Source: Mayfieldus sp038329895
Lineage (GTDB): Bacteria > Actinomycetota > Thermoleophilia > Solirubrobacterales > 70-9
Assembly (NCBI GenBank): GCA_038329895.1
Contig: JBBQNM010000069.1
Span: 1 to 12,111, forward strand
DNA: 12,111 nt
Direction of reading: 5' to 3'
Numbering within the stretch: position 1 is the stretch's first letter; every line of letters starts with the position of its first letter. Shown piece after piece: positions 6,436 to 12,111 of this stretch. Below the pieces are notes generated by a model. It was not told the DNA's origin and did no database searches. It worked only from the letters and a program-made list of their open reading frames with translations. The position numbers and the translations under genes were made by a program.

Positions 6436-8025
6436 ATGGGCCCCGAGGTATCAGACGCAAACCGCGTCCACATCTTTGATACGACGCTTCGCGACGGCGA
6501 GCAGTCGCCGGGAATCTCCCTGAACACGCAGGAGAAGGCTGAGATCGCGCAGCAACTCGCGCGCCTGGGGGTCGACGTGATCGAGGCCGGCTTCCCGATC
6601 ACCTCACCGGGCGACTTCGAGGCCGTGCAGGAGATCTCGCGCCGCGTTGAGGGACCGGTGATCTGCGGCCTCGCGCGCACCCACAAGGCCGATATCGACG
6701 CCGCCTGGGGGGCGGTCAAGGACGCCGCGCGACCCTCGATCCACACCTTCATCTCGACCTCCGACATCCACATCGAGCACCAGCTTCAGACCACCCGCGA
6801 CGACGTCAAGGGTCAGGCAAAGGCGGCGGTGGCGCTGGCTCGCTCCTACTGCGAGGACGTCGAGTTCTCGCCCATGGACGCGACCCGCGCCGACGTCGAG
6901 TTCACGGCCGAGGTCTGCGCGATCGCGGTCGAGGAGGGGGCGACGGTGATCAACATTCCCGACACGGTCGGCTACACGACGCCGGACGAGTACGCCGAGT
7001 ACTTCCGGCGCCTATATGAGCTGGTCCCGGCGCTGCGCGCCGTTCGCACCTCCGTCCACTGCCATGACGACCTCGGCCTCGCGGTCGCGAACTCATATGC
7101 CGGCGTTCTCGCCGGTGCGCGCCAGGTCGAGTGCGCGGTCAACGGGATCGGCGAGCGAGCGGGCAACTGCTCGCTGGAGGAGATCGTGATGCTGCTGCGG
7201 ACGCGCAACGACGTGCACGGGCTCGACACCGGCATCGACAGCCGCGAGCTGGCCCGCACCAGCCGCATGGTCTCGCGCCTGACCGGCTACGTGGTTCAGC
7301 CGAACAAGGCGGTGGTCGGCCGCAACGCCTTTGCGCACGAGTCCGGGATCCACCAGGACGGGGTGCTGAAGGAACGCACGACCTACGAGATCATGGACGC
7401 GACCGAGGTCGGCCTCGATTCGAACTCGATCGTGCTCGGCAAGCACTCCGGCCGCCACGCGCTGCGCGACGCGCTCGAGCAGCTCGGCTTCAAGGTCGAG
7501 GGAAACGCGCTCAACCAGGCCTTCGCGCGCTTCAAGGAGATCGCCGACAAGAAGAAGCAGATCACGGCGCTCGACCTCGAGGCGATCGTCTCCGACGAGA
7601 TGCGCGAACGAACCGAGTCCTACGCGCTGGCCTGGTTCGAGGTCGAGGCCGGCACCCGCCACGCACCCGTTGCCGAGGTCGCGGTAACCCTGCCGAGCGG
7701 TGAGGAGTCGGTGGCGCGCTCATCCGGCGACGGGCCGGTGGACGCGATCTTCCGCGCGATCCAAGAGGCCGCTGGGGCGGAGGCGGAGCTTCGGCAGTAC
7801 CACGTCGAGGCAGTGACCGGCGGCGAGGATGCGCTCGGCGCAGTCACGGTGATGCTGCACGCGGCGGGTCGCCTTGCGACCGGCCAGGGCGTCGCGACCG
7901 ACATCCTCGAGGCCTCGGCCCGCGCCTATGTGCGGGCGCTCGGCAACGCGCTCGATGGTGCGGCCGTGCGCGAGGCGGAGGCTGCGACCGCCGACGCGGC
8001 GTCGGAGCCGACTCCGGGGCCTTAA
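6436..8025 (+). CDS. leuA: 2-isopropylmalate synthase, short form
   Basis: Condenses acetyl-CoA with 2-oxoisovalerate to 2-isopropylmalate, the committing step of leucine synthesis, in the cytosol. The protein has 529 residues. The catalytic TIM barrel carries FDTTLRDGEQSPG (14-26, with Arg19 and metal-binding Asp20), the metal-binding HCH at His208/His210, and the VNGIGERAGNCSLEEI segment (235-250, Asn244 a metal ligand). The C-terminal LeuA dimer domain (about 385-510) is the leucine-binding regulatory domain in characterised enzymes. Length and motifs match the E. coli-type short form rather than the long form of mycobacteria and streptomycetes, whose active-site motif reads RDGNQ. The ATG at 6436 has a strong AGAAGGAGG ribosome site ending seven bases upstream. 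That site pairs with the leader peptide codons. The last 20 residues are an Ala/Glu-rich tail. leuC and leuD are about 2.2 kb downstream in a separate unit; leuB is absent here. Confidence 0.95.
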   Translation: MGPEVSDANRVHIFDTTLRDGEQSPGISLNTQEKAEIAQQLARLGVDVIEAGFPITSPGDFEAVQEISRRVEGPVICGLARTHKADIDAAWGAVKDAARPSIHTFISTSDIHIEHQLQTTRDDVKGQAKAAVALARSYCEDVEFSPMDATRADVEFTAEVCAIAVEEGATVINIPDTVGYTTPDEYAEYFRRLYELVPALRAVRTSVHCHDDLGLAVANSYAGVLAGARQVECAVNGIGERAGNCSLEEIVMLLRTRNDVHGLDTGIDSRELARTSRMVSRLTGYVVQPNKAVVGRNAFAHESGIHQDGVLKERTTYEIMDATEVGLDSNSIVLGKHSGRHALRDALEQLGFKVEGNALNQAFARFKEIADKKKQITALDLEAIVSDEMRERTESYALAWFEVEAGTRHAPVAEVAVTLPSGEESVARSSGDGPVDAIFRAIQEAAGAEAELRQYHVEAVTGGEDALGAVTVMLHAAGRLATGQGVATDILEASARAYVRALGNALDGAAVREAEAATADAASEPTPGP

Positions 8026-8045
8026 CGGCCCGGGCAACTAATTGC

Positions 8046-8094
8046 GGCGCCTTCGGCACCTGACATGCCGGTGCCGCGGCGCAACGCCGCGGCA
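8046..8094. terminator. Overlapping alternative hairpins between convergent leuA and the CAP-domain gene
   Basis: Three inverted repeats overlap stepwise. The first, GGCGCC-TTC-GGCACC (8046-8060), has one mismatch. The second, CGGCACC with GGTGCCG (8054-8076), is perfect over 7 bp with a nine-base loop. The third, TGCCGCGGCG-CAA-CGCCGCGGCA (8072-8094), is perfect over 10 bp. Because they share arms, neighbouring hairpins exclude each other. The last reads equally well from both strands, as expected of a bidirectional terminator between convergent genes. There is no U-tract, which is common in GC-rich actinobacteria. Confidence 0.6.
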
Positions 8095-8098
8095 AACA

Positions 8099-8692
8099 TC
8101 AATTCCGCGAGCCGAAGTCGATCGTGAAGGTGGCGCCGTGGTTGCCCCTGCCGGGGAATCCGTGGGCGACGCCGACCCCGAGGTCGTGGAAGCCGCCATT
8201 GAGGATCGCCGCCCGGTGGGGCGGGCTATTCATCCACGCCTTGGCGACCGAATTCGGCGAGCCGCCCTTTGACGTGCCGCCGCCGATCACTTCGCCGTAC
8301 TGGTAGCTGCTCGCGCCGGCAAGGTATCCGCTACCCGCGATGCGGGTCTGGATCGAGCCGCCGCCCGGGCTGTCGTGGGAGAAGTAGTCGCGCTGGACCA
8401 TGTCGCTGCTGTGCCCCTGCGCTGCCTTGCGCAGCTTGCGTTGGGGATGCAGCGAGCCGAGCCCATGCTCATGCCGAAGGTGGTTGACCAAGCAGAGCGT
8501 CGCGCGGCGCAGCTCACCCAACGAGTGGCGGGTGGGGAGTCCGCGGGCCGCCTTGCAGCCGCCCCCACGCGCGAACCCGGGAGCGGGTCGCAGCGCGGCG
8601 ACGGCCAGCAGCAGCGAGGTGCCGACGAGGGCGACCAGGATCAGGGTCGCGAGACGACGTTGGACGGGTAGCGTGTGATGGTTAGACCACAT
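8099..8692 (-). CDS. Secreted or membrane-anchored CAP/SCP-domain protein
   Basis: A 197-residue protein counted from the ATG at 8692. A basic N-terminus (VQRR) is followed by a hydrophobic segment, LATLILVALVGTSLLLAVAA (14-33), acting as signal peptide or anchor. The CAP (cysteine-rich secretory / SCP-like, YkwD-type) domain spans about 65-192: LCLVNHLRHEHGLGSL, FSHDSPGG (His106), GEVIGGG (Glu134, replacing the usual GEN), AWMNSPPHRAAIL (His159) and DLGVGVAHG. Cys46 and Cys67 may pair. In bacteria this domain is found in exported proteins of uncertain biochemical role, often linked to envelope or spore functions. A start at 8800 would add 36 residues (MKGYLRKLHRFLVRV and onward), but these look like translated regulatory DNA and would bury the signal peptide, so 8692 is preferred. 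The gene is convergent with leuA and divergent from the SDR gene. Confidence 0.85.
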   Translation of the reverse strand: MWSNHHTLPVQRRLATLILVALVGTSLLLAVAALRPAPGFARGGGCKAARGLPTRHSLGELRRATLCLVNHLRHEHGLGSLHPQRKLRKAAQGHSSDMVQRDYFSHDSPGGGSIQTRIAGSGYLAGASSYQYGEVIGGGTSKGGSPNSVAKAWMNSPPHRAAILNGGFHDLGVGVAHGFPGRGNHGATFTIDFGSRN

Positions 8693-8852
8693 CAACCGCG
8701 GCACCTCATCAGAAAGAAGACTCGGACATACCCACTTTTGTCGGAAATTCTGCGTCACTCTTACAAGGAATCGGTGAAGCTTGCGTAAGTACCCCTTCAC
8801 AAAGTAACGGTTTCAAGGCCCTCGGACGGATCCCTTCAATAGATTTCGGTCC
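8693..8852. promoter_or_regulatory. AT-richer divergent intergenic region with repeated CTT-N4-AAGTA sites
   Basis: This 160-base gap between the CAP and SDR starts is clearly richer in A/T than its surroundings. On the + strand, CTTGCGTAAGTA (8780-8791) and CTTCACAAAGTA (8795-8806) are two tandem copies of CTT-N4-AAGTA with a 15-base period. A weaker relative, CTTACAAGGA, lies at 8759-8768. GTGAAG (8774-8779) can pair with CTTCAC (8795-8800), with CTT/AAG continuing inside, so a stem-loop is also possible. This suggests a regulator-binding region serving either gene. I find no riboswitch or tRNA in it. Confidence 0.4.
8840..8845 (+). promoter_or_regulatory. -10 element of a likely leaderless promoter for the SDR gene
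   Basis: TAGATT lies exactly seven bases before the ATG at 8853. There is no Shine-Dalgarno sequence and no clear -35 box. This is the same layout as upstream of 4172 and 9650. Confidence 0.55.
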
Positions 8853-9605
8853 ATGAGCGCAACGCTGAAGGGACGCAGGGCGATTGTCACCGGCGCCTCC
8901 TCGGGCATCGGCGAGGCGACGGCGCTGGCGTTTGCCGACGCCGGCGCGACGCTGGCGCTGGGGGCGAGGCGCAAGGACCGCCTCGACGATCTCGCCAAGC
9001 GCATCGGCGCCGAGGGCGGAACAGCGCACTCCTTCGAGGTCGACCTCGGCGACGAGGCCGCCGCGCGCTCCTTCGTCGAGGGCGCCGCCGAGCAGATGGG
9101 CGGGCTCGACATCCTTGTCAACAATGCCGGCGTGATGCTGCTGGGGCCGATCGAGGGGGCCGACACCGAGGAGTGGCGTCGGATGATCGACGTCAACGTA
9201 CTCGGGCTTCTCTATTGCACCCAGGCGGCGATGCCGCTGATCCGCGATGGCGGGGGAGGGGACATCGTCAACATCTCCTCCGTAGCTGGGCGCCAGGCGG
9301 CGTTGGGGGCGGGGGTCTACAACCTGACCAAGTTCGGGGTAGTCGGCTTCTCCGAGGCGCTGCGCCAGGAGGCGGTGCACTCGGGGACCCGGGTCACCGT
9401 GGTCGAGCCGGGATTCGTCGAGACCGAGCTACAGGGCCACAACAAAAATCCGGTCGTCGTGCAGGCGATCGAGAAGATGCGCGAGCAGACCGGCGAGGTG
9501 CTGAAGGCGGAGGACATCGCGGCGGCGATCCACTACGTCGTCAGCCAGCCGCAGCGCGTGAACATCAGCGAGGTCCTGATCAGGCCGACCGGCCAGTCGC
9601 GTTAG
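8853..9605 (+). CDS. Short-chain dehydrogenase/reductase (classical SDR)
   Basis: A 250-residue classical SDR, a cytosolic NAD(P)-dependent oxidoreductase. The cofactor loop is TGASSGIG at 13-20. An acidic residue in the position favouring NAD is absent; the second strand ends ALGARRKDRL, and the arginines hint at NADPH. NNAG is at 90-93, the catalytic Asn at 115, the catalytic Ser in NISSVAG (142 or 143), and Tyr156-x3-Lys160 in VYNLTK. PGFVETEL (about 192-199) covers the substrate loop. The sequence resembles the broad YdfG / clavulanate-dehydrogenase-like group, whose substrates cannot be told from sequence. The ATG at 8853 gives the standard N-terminus. The gene runs toward the XRE-cupin regulator, 44 bases upstream of it, but that gene has its own promoter, so joint regulation is uncertain. 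Confidence 0.9.
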   Translation: MSATLKGRRAIVTGASSGIGEATALAFADAGATLALGARRKDRLDDLAKRIGAEGGTAHSFEVDLGDEAAARSFVEGAAEQMGGLDILVNNAGVMLLGPIEGADTEEWRRMIDVNVLGLLYCTQAAMPLIRDGGGGDIVNISSVAGRQAALGAGVYNLTKFGVVGFSEALRQEAVHSGTRVTVVEPGFVETELQGHNKNPVVVQAIEKMREQTGEVLKAEDIAAAIHYVVSQPQRVNISEVLIRPTGQSR

Positions 9606-9627
9606 GCCGCGTCCAGCTACATACGTC

Positions 9628-9645
9628 CGTACGTGATAACGTACG
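9628..9645 (+). promoter_or_regulatory. Palindromic operator overlapping the XRE-cupin promoter
   Basis: CGTACGT-GATA-ACGTACG is a perfect 7-bp inverted repeat around a four-base centre. The likely -10 element TAACGT (9637-9642) lies inside it and ends seven bases before the GTG start at 9650. An extra TACGT half-site at 9622-9626 makes TACGTCCG, TACGTGAT and AACGTACG follow each other in 8-base steps. A dimeric HTH protein bound here would block RNA polymerase, so autorepression by the downstream XRE regulator is the simplest reading. Confidence 0.65.
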
Positions 9646-9649
9646 CTCC

Positions 9650-10264
9650 GTGAGCGCCGCCGCGACCGCAAACCCCGAGCCGCCGGCCGCGATCAGCGAG
9701 GAGATCCCGGCGACAGGGCCGCGCGTTAGGGCCCTCCGCGAGGCGATGGGGCTCTCGCTGCGCGACCTCGCGGAGCGAAGCGGGGTCAGCGCCCCGATGC
9801 TGTCCCAGGTCGAGCGTGGGGAGACCAGCCCGACGCTCTCTGTGGGGGCGAAGATCGCCACCGGCCTCGATCTGACCCTCTCGCAGCTACTGCGCCTCGA
9901 CGAGAGCTCCCATGCGGTGGTCACCCGCGAGGGCAAGCGGCGCCGCTACTCGCACGGGGGACACCGATACGAGGAGTTGACGCCGCCGCTTCCAGGGCAG
10001 CGCGCCGACGTCTCGCTGCACACGCTGGAGTCGGAGGCGACCACCGCCGGGCCCGGCGACGCGCCGATCCACGAGCCCGGCAGCCGCGAGACCGCTGTGG
10101 TTCTAGACGGCGAGCTGACACTGGTGATCGACGGGGCCAGCCACGAGCTGGGGGCCGGCGACAGCGTCACCTTCGACGCCGACCTCCCGCACCACTTCGA
10201 GAACCACGGGGCCGAGGAAACTCGCTTTCTGGCCGTCGTAGCCGCCGGCCTTAGGAGGTCGTGA
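9650..10264 (+). CDS. XRE-family transcriptional regulator with C-terminal cupin domain
   Basis: A 204-residue DNA-binding regulator. After a Pro/Ala-rich lead-in, an XRE/Cro-type helix-turn-helix covers about 24-80 (RVRALREAMGLSLRDLAERS, then GVSAPMLSQVERGETSPTL). A cupin barrel covers about 125-198, with PIHEPGSRETAVVLDGEL (His141, Glu147) and a second motif ending DLPHHFENHG (His181/His182). The second histidine of the usual HxH is missing (HEP), so metal binding may be incomplete. Relatives sense a small molecule in the cupin and repress or activate nearby metabolic genes. The GTG at 9650 is chosen because the longer upstream frame overlaps the SDR gene, and because a TAACGT -10 box lies seven bases before it. 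The stop TGA shares its A with the leuC ATG, so the two are translationally coupled. Control of leuCD, and of itself through the palindrome upstream, is inferred. Confidence 0.88.
   Translation: MSAAATANPEPPAAISEEIPATGPRVRALREAMGLSLRDLAERSGVSAPMLSQVERGETSPTLSVGAKIATGLDLTLSQLLRLDESSHAVVTREGKRRRYSHGGHRYEELTPPLPGQRADVSLHTLESEATTAGPGDAPIHEPGSRETAVVLDGELTLVIDGASHELGAGDSVTFDADLPHHFENHGAEETRFLAVVAAGLRRS
10253..10258 (+). promoter_or_regulatory. Ribosome-binding site deciding the leuC start
   Basis: A perfect AGGAGG lies inside the last codons of the XRE-cupin gene. It is five bases from the ATG at 10264 but only two from the in-frame GTG at 10261, which favours the ATG. It is one of the few strong ribosome sites in the window, in contrast to the apparently leaderless genes. 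Confidence 0.75.
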
Positions 10265-11649
10265 TGCCGAAGACCCTGTTCGAAAAGATCTGGGAGGCAC
10301 ATGAGGTCTCCGACGGGTTGATCTACGTCGACCTGCACCTCGTCCATGAAGTCACCTCTCCGCAGGCCTTCGAGGGCCTGCGCCTTGCCGATCGCGGCGT
10401 GCGCCGCCCCGACAAGACGATCGCCACCGCGGACCACAACGTCCCCACCGATGGCACCGCGACCGCGCGGCTGATCGCCGACGAGCTGTCGCGCAAGCAA
10501 GTCGAGGTTCTGGAGCAAAACTGCGAAGAGTTCGGCATCCCGATCTACTCGCTTGGCTCCGACCGCCAGGGGATCGTGCACGTGATCGGCCCCGAGCTGG
10601 GGGTCACCCAGCCCGGGCTGACGATCGTCTGCGGGGACAGCCACACCTCCACCCACGGGGCATTCGGTGCCCTCGCCTTGGGCATCGGCACCTCCGAGGT
10701 CGAGCACGTGCTCGCGACCCAGTGCCTGGTCCAGAAAAGGCCGAAGACGATGCGGATCGACTACTCCGGCGAGCTGGGCGTCGGCGTCACGCCCAAGGAC
10801 CTGATCCTGGCGACGATCGGCCGGCTCGGCACCGGCGGCATGGTCGGTCACGCGGTCGAGTACGCGGGCCCGGCGATCGAGGCGCTCTCGATGGAGGGCC
10901 GGATGACGGTCTGCAACATGACCATCGAGGGCGGCGGCCGGGCCGGGATGATCGCCCCCGACGAGACGACCTTCGAGTGGGTCGAGGGCAGGCCCGGCGC
11001 TCCGGAGGACTTCGACGCGGCGCTGGAGCACTGGCGCTCGCTACCCACCGAGGACGGAGCATCCTTCGACACCGAGGTGCAGATCGACGCCGCCGAGCTG
11101 GCGCCGATGGTGACCTGGGGAACGAACCCGGGGATGGTGGTCGAGGTGACCGACTCGGTACCCGACCCCGCGACGCTTGGCTCCTCGGTCGACCCCGAAA
11201 CGGCGGCGCGCGCCCTTCAGTACATGGCGCTCGAGCCCGGTACCCCGATGCGGGAGATCCCACTCGACCGCGTCTTCATCGGCTCCTGCACCAACTCGCG
11301 GATCGGCGATCTTCGAGAGGCGGCCTCGATGGTGGAGGGACGTCACGCGGCCGGCTCACTGCGGGCGATGGTCGTCCCCGGTTCACAGCAGGTGAAGGCG
11401 CAGGCCGAGGAGGAGGGGCTCGACGAGGTCTTCCGTGGCGCCGGCTTCGAGTGGCGGAGCGCGGGCTGCTCGATGTGCCTGGGGATGAACCCAGACATCC
11501 TCGCCGAGGGCGAGCGCTGCGCCTCGACGTCGAATCGAAACTTCGAGGGCCGTCAGGGCAAGGGCGGGCGCACCCACCTGGTGAGCCCAAAGATGGCCGC
11601 GGCCGCAGCGATCGAGGGCCACTTCGTCGACATCAGGGATTGGGCTTGA
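10264..11649 (+). CDS. leuC: 3-isopropylmalate dehydratase large subunit
   Basis: The large, iron-sulfur subunit of isopropylmalate isomerase, which converts 2-isopropylmalate to 3-isopropylmalate together with LeuD in the cytosol. The protein has 461 residues and begins PKTLFEKIWEAHEV, typical of the bacterial LeuC1 class. ADHNVPT (56-62) and CGDSHTSTHGAFGALALGIG (123-142) are aconitase-family active-site segments. The three [4Fe-4S] ligands are Cys342 (IGSCTNSR), Cys402 and Cys405 (GCSMCLG). GRTHLVSPKMAAAAAI (435-450) closes the domain. The ATG at 10264 overlaps the stop of the regulator gene by one base and has an AGGAGG site. leuD follows almost immediately. The order regulator-leuC-leuD in one transcript is well supported by the overlap and spacing. 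No missing residue or frameshift is visible. Confidence 0.96.
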   Translation: MPKTLFEKIWEAHEVSDGLIYVDLHLVHEVTSPQAFEGLRLADRGVRRPDKTIATADHNVPTDGTATARLIADELSRKQVEVLEQNCEEFGIPIYSLGSDRQGIVHVIGPELGVTQPGLTIVCGDSHTSTHGAFGALALGIGTSEVEHVLATQCLVQKRPKTMRIDYSGELGVGVTPKDLILATIGRLGTGGMVGHAVEYAGPAIEALSMEGRMTVCNMTIEGGGRAGMIAPDETTFEWVEGRPGAPEDFDAALEHWRSLPTEDGASFDTEVQIDAAELAPMVTWGTNPGMVVEVTDSVPDPATLGSSVDPETAARALQYMALEPGTPMREIPLDRVFIGSCTNSRIGDLREAASMVEGRHAAGSLRAMVVPGSQQVKAQAEEEGLDEVFRGAGFEWRSAGCSMCLGMNPDILAEGERCASTSNRNFEGRQGKGGRTHLVSPKMAAAAAIEGHFVDIRDWA

Positions 11650-11651
11650 GC

Positions 11652-12111
11652 GTGGACGCGCTCGACGTGATCACGGGCAAGGTCTCGGTGCTGGATCGCG
11701 CCGACGTCGATACCGACCAGATCATCCCGAAGCAGTTCCTGAAGCGGATCGAGCGAACCGGCTTCGGGGAGTTCCTGTTCTACGACTGGATTCGCGACGG
11801 CGAGATCGAGCTGGAGCCCAACCCGATCCTGGTCACGGGACGCAACTTCGGCTGCGGCTCCTCGCGCGAGCACGCTCCCTGGGCGCTTCAGGACTTCGGC
11901 TTCGAGGCGATCGTCGCGCCGTCGTTCGCGGACATCTTCTACGCCAACTGCATGAAGATCGGGTTGCTCCCCGTGATCCTCGAAGAGCAACACTGCCGCG
12001 GCGTGGCCGAGGCGGGAGAGGCGCGGATCGACGTCGACGATCAGACCGTCGACTACGCCGGCGGCGTGGTCAAGTTTGAGATCGACGAGGAGGTAAAGCA
12101 CCGGCTGCTGC
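11652..12111 (+). CDS. leuD: 3-isopropylmalate dehydratase small subunit, 3' partial
   Basis: The small swivel-domain subunit of isopropylmalate isomerase, partner of LeuC. About 153 of the usual 190-200 residues are present; the window ends before the stop. The frame begins DALDVITGKVSVLDRADVDT, with the conserved DTDQIIPKQFLKRI segment and the substrate-loop motif GRNFGCGSSREHAPWAL, followed by IVAPSFADIFYANCMKIGLL. The GTG at 11652 is two bases after the leuC stop and gives the commonest N-terminus (MDAL). A TTG at 11646, overlapping the leuC TGA, is six bases from an AGGGA and is a possible alternative start. Both readings imply tight coupling to leuC. No frameshift is seen in the visible part. 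Confidence 0.93.
   Translation, partial: MDALDVITGKVSVLDRADVDTDQIIPKQFLKRIERTGFGEFLFYDWIRDGEIELEPNPILVTGRNFGCGSSREHAPWALQDFGFEAIVAPSFADIFYANCMKIGLLPVILEEQHCRGVAEAGEARIDVDDQTVDYAGGVVKFEIDEEVKHRLL

Noticed and set aside
8693..8800. 36-residue N-terminal extension of the CAP protein
   Set aside because: It would place a hydrophilic stretch before the signal peptide and runs over AT-richer repeated sites that look regulatory.
8693..8852. Cyclic di-AMP (ydaO-type) riboswitch upstream of the CAP gene
   Set aside because: This is a common companion of actinobacterial wall genes, but the expected conserved blocks are not present on the - strand.

Overview
The window is GC-rich chromosomal DNA, with G or C in most third codon positions and frequent GTG starts. 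Gene content and protein style suggest an actinobacterium, most likely of the Thermoleophilia (Solirubrobacterales/Gaiellales type). That placement is an impression from protein sequences, not a phylogeny. No mobile element, CRISPR array, tRNA or rRNA is visible. The content is mainly core amino-acid biosynthesis, with small accessory genes between the blocks.

Layout: (1) 1-2862, + strand: a class V aminotransferase (5' end outside the window) and serA, with a hairpin-rich spacer carrying an imperfect direct repeat. The pair probably supplies the first two steps of serine synthesis. (2) 2877-4765, + strand: a small secreted peptide gene split by an apparent frameshift, a VAT-1-like quinone oxidoreductase, and a secreted protein with RTX-like glycine/aspartate repeats. 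(3) 4771-6182, - strand: a DHA2-family MFS exporter that converges on the RTX-like gene, has one base missing near its 5' end and has no normal start codon. (4) 6183-8098: a divergent promoter region, then a leuA leader with a Leu-rich leader peptide and a pseudoknot-capable RNA that can hide the leuA ribosome-binding site, then short-form leuA, then a cluster of overlapping hairpins. (5) 8099-8692, - strand: a secreted CAP/SCP-domain protein. (6) 8853-12111, + strand: an SDR oxidoreductase, an XRE-cupin regulator behind its own palindromic operator, then leuC (overlapping the regulator's stop codon by one base) and leuD, cut by the window end.

How the genes work together: leuA, leuC and leuD encode the first two steps of the leucine-specific pathway; leuB is not in the window. 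The two blocks appear to be controlled differently. leuA seems to be under translational attenuation that reads Leu-tRNA supply, while leuCD is transcribed and translationally coupled behind an autoregulated XRE-cupin protein. Several genes have a TANNNT -10 element only 6-9 bases before the start codon, which points to widespread leaderless transcription.

The most interesting items are the leuA leader, the XRE-cupin-leuCD arrangement with its operator, the overlapping hairpins after leuA, the split GGPG-HD peptide gene, and the damaged MFS gene.
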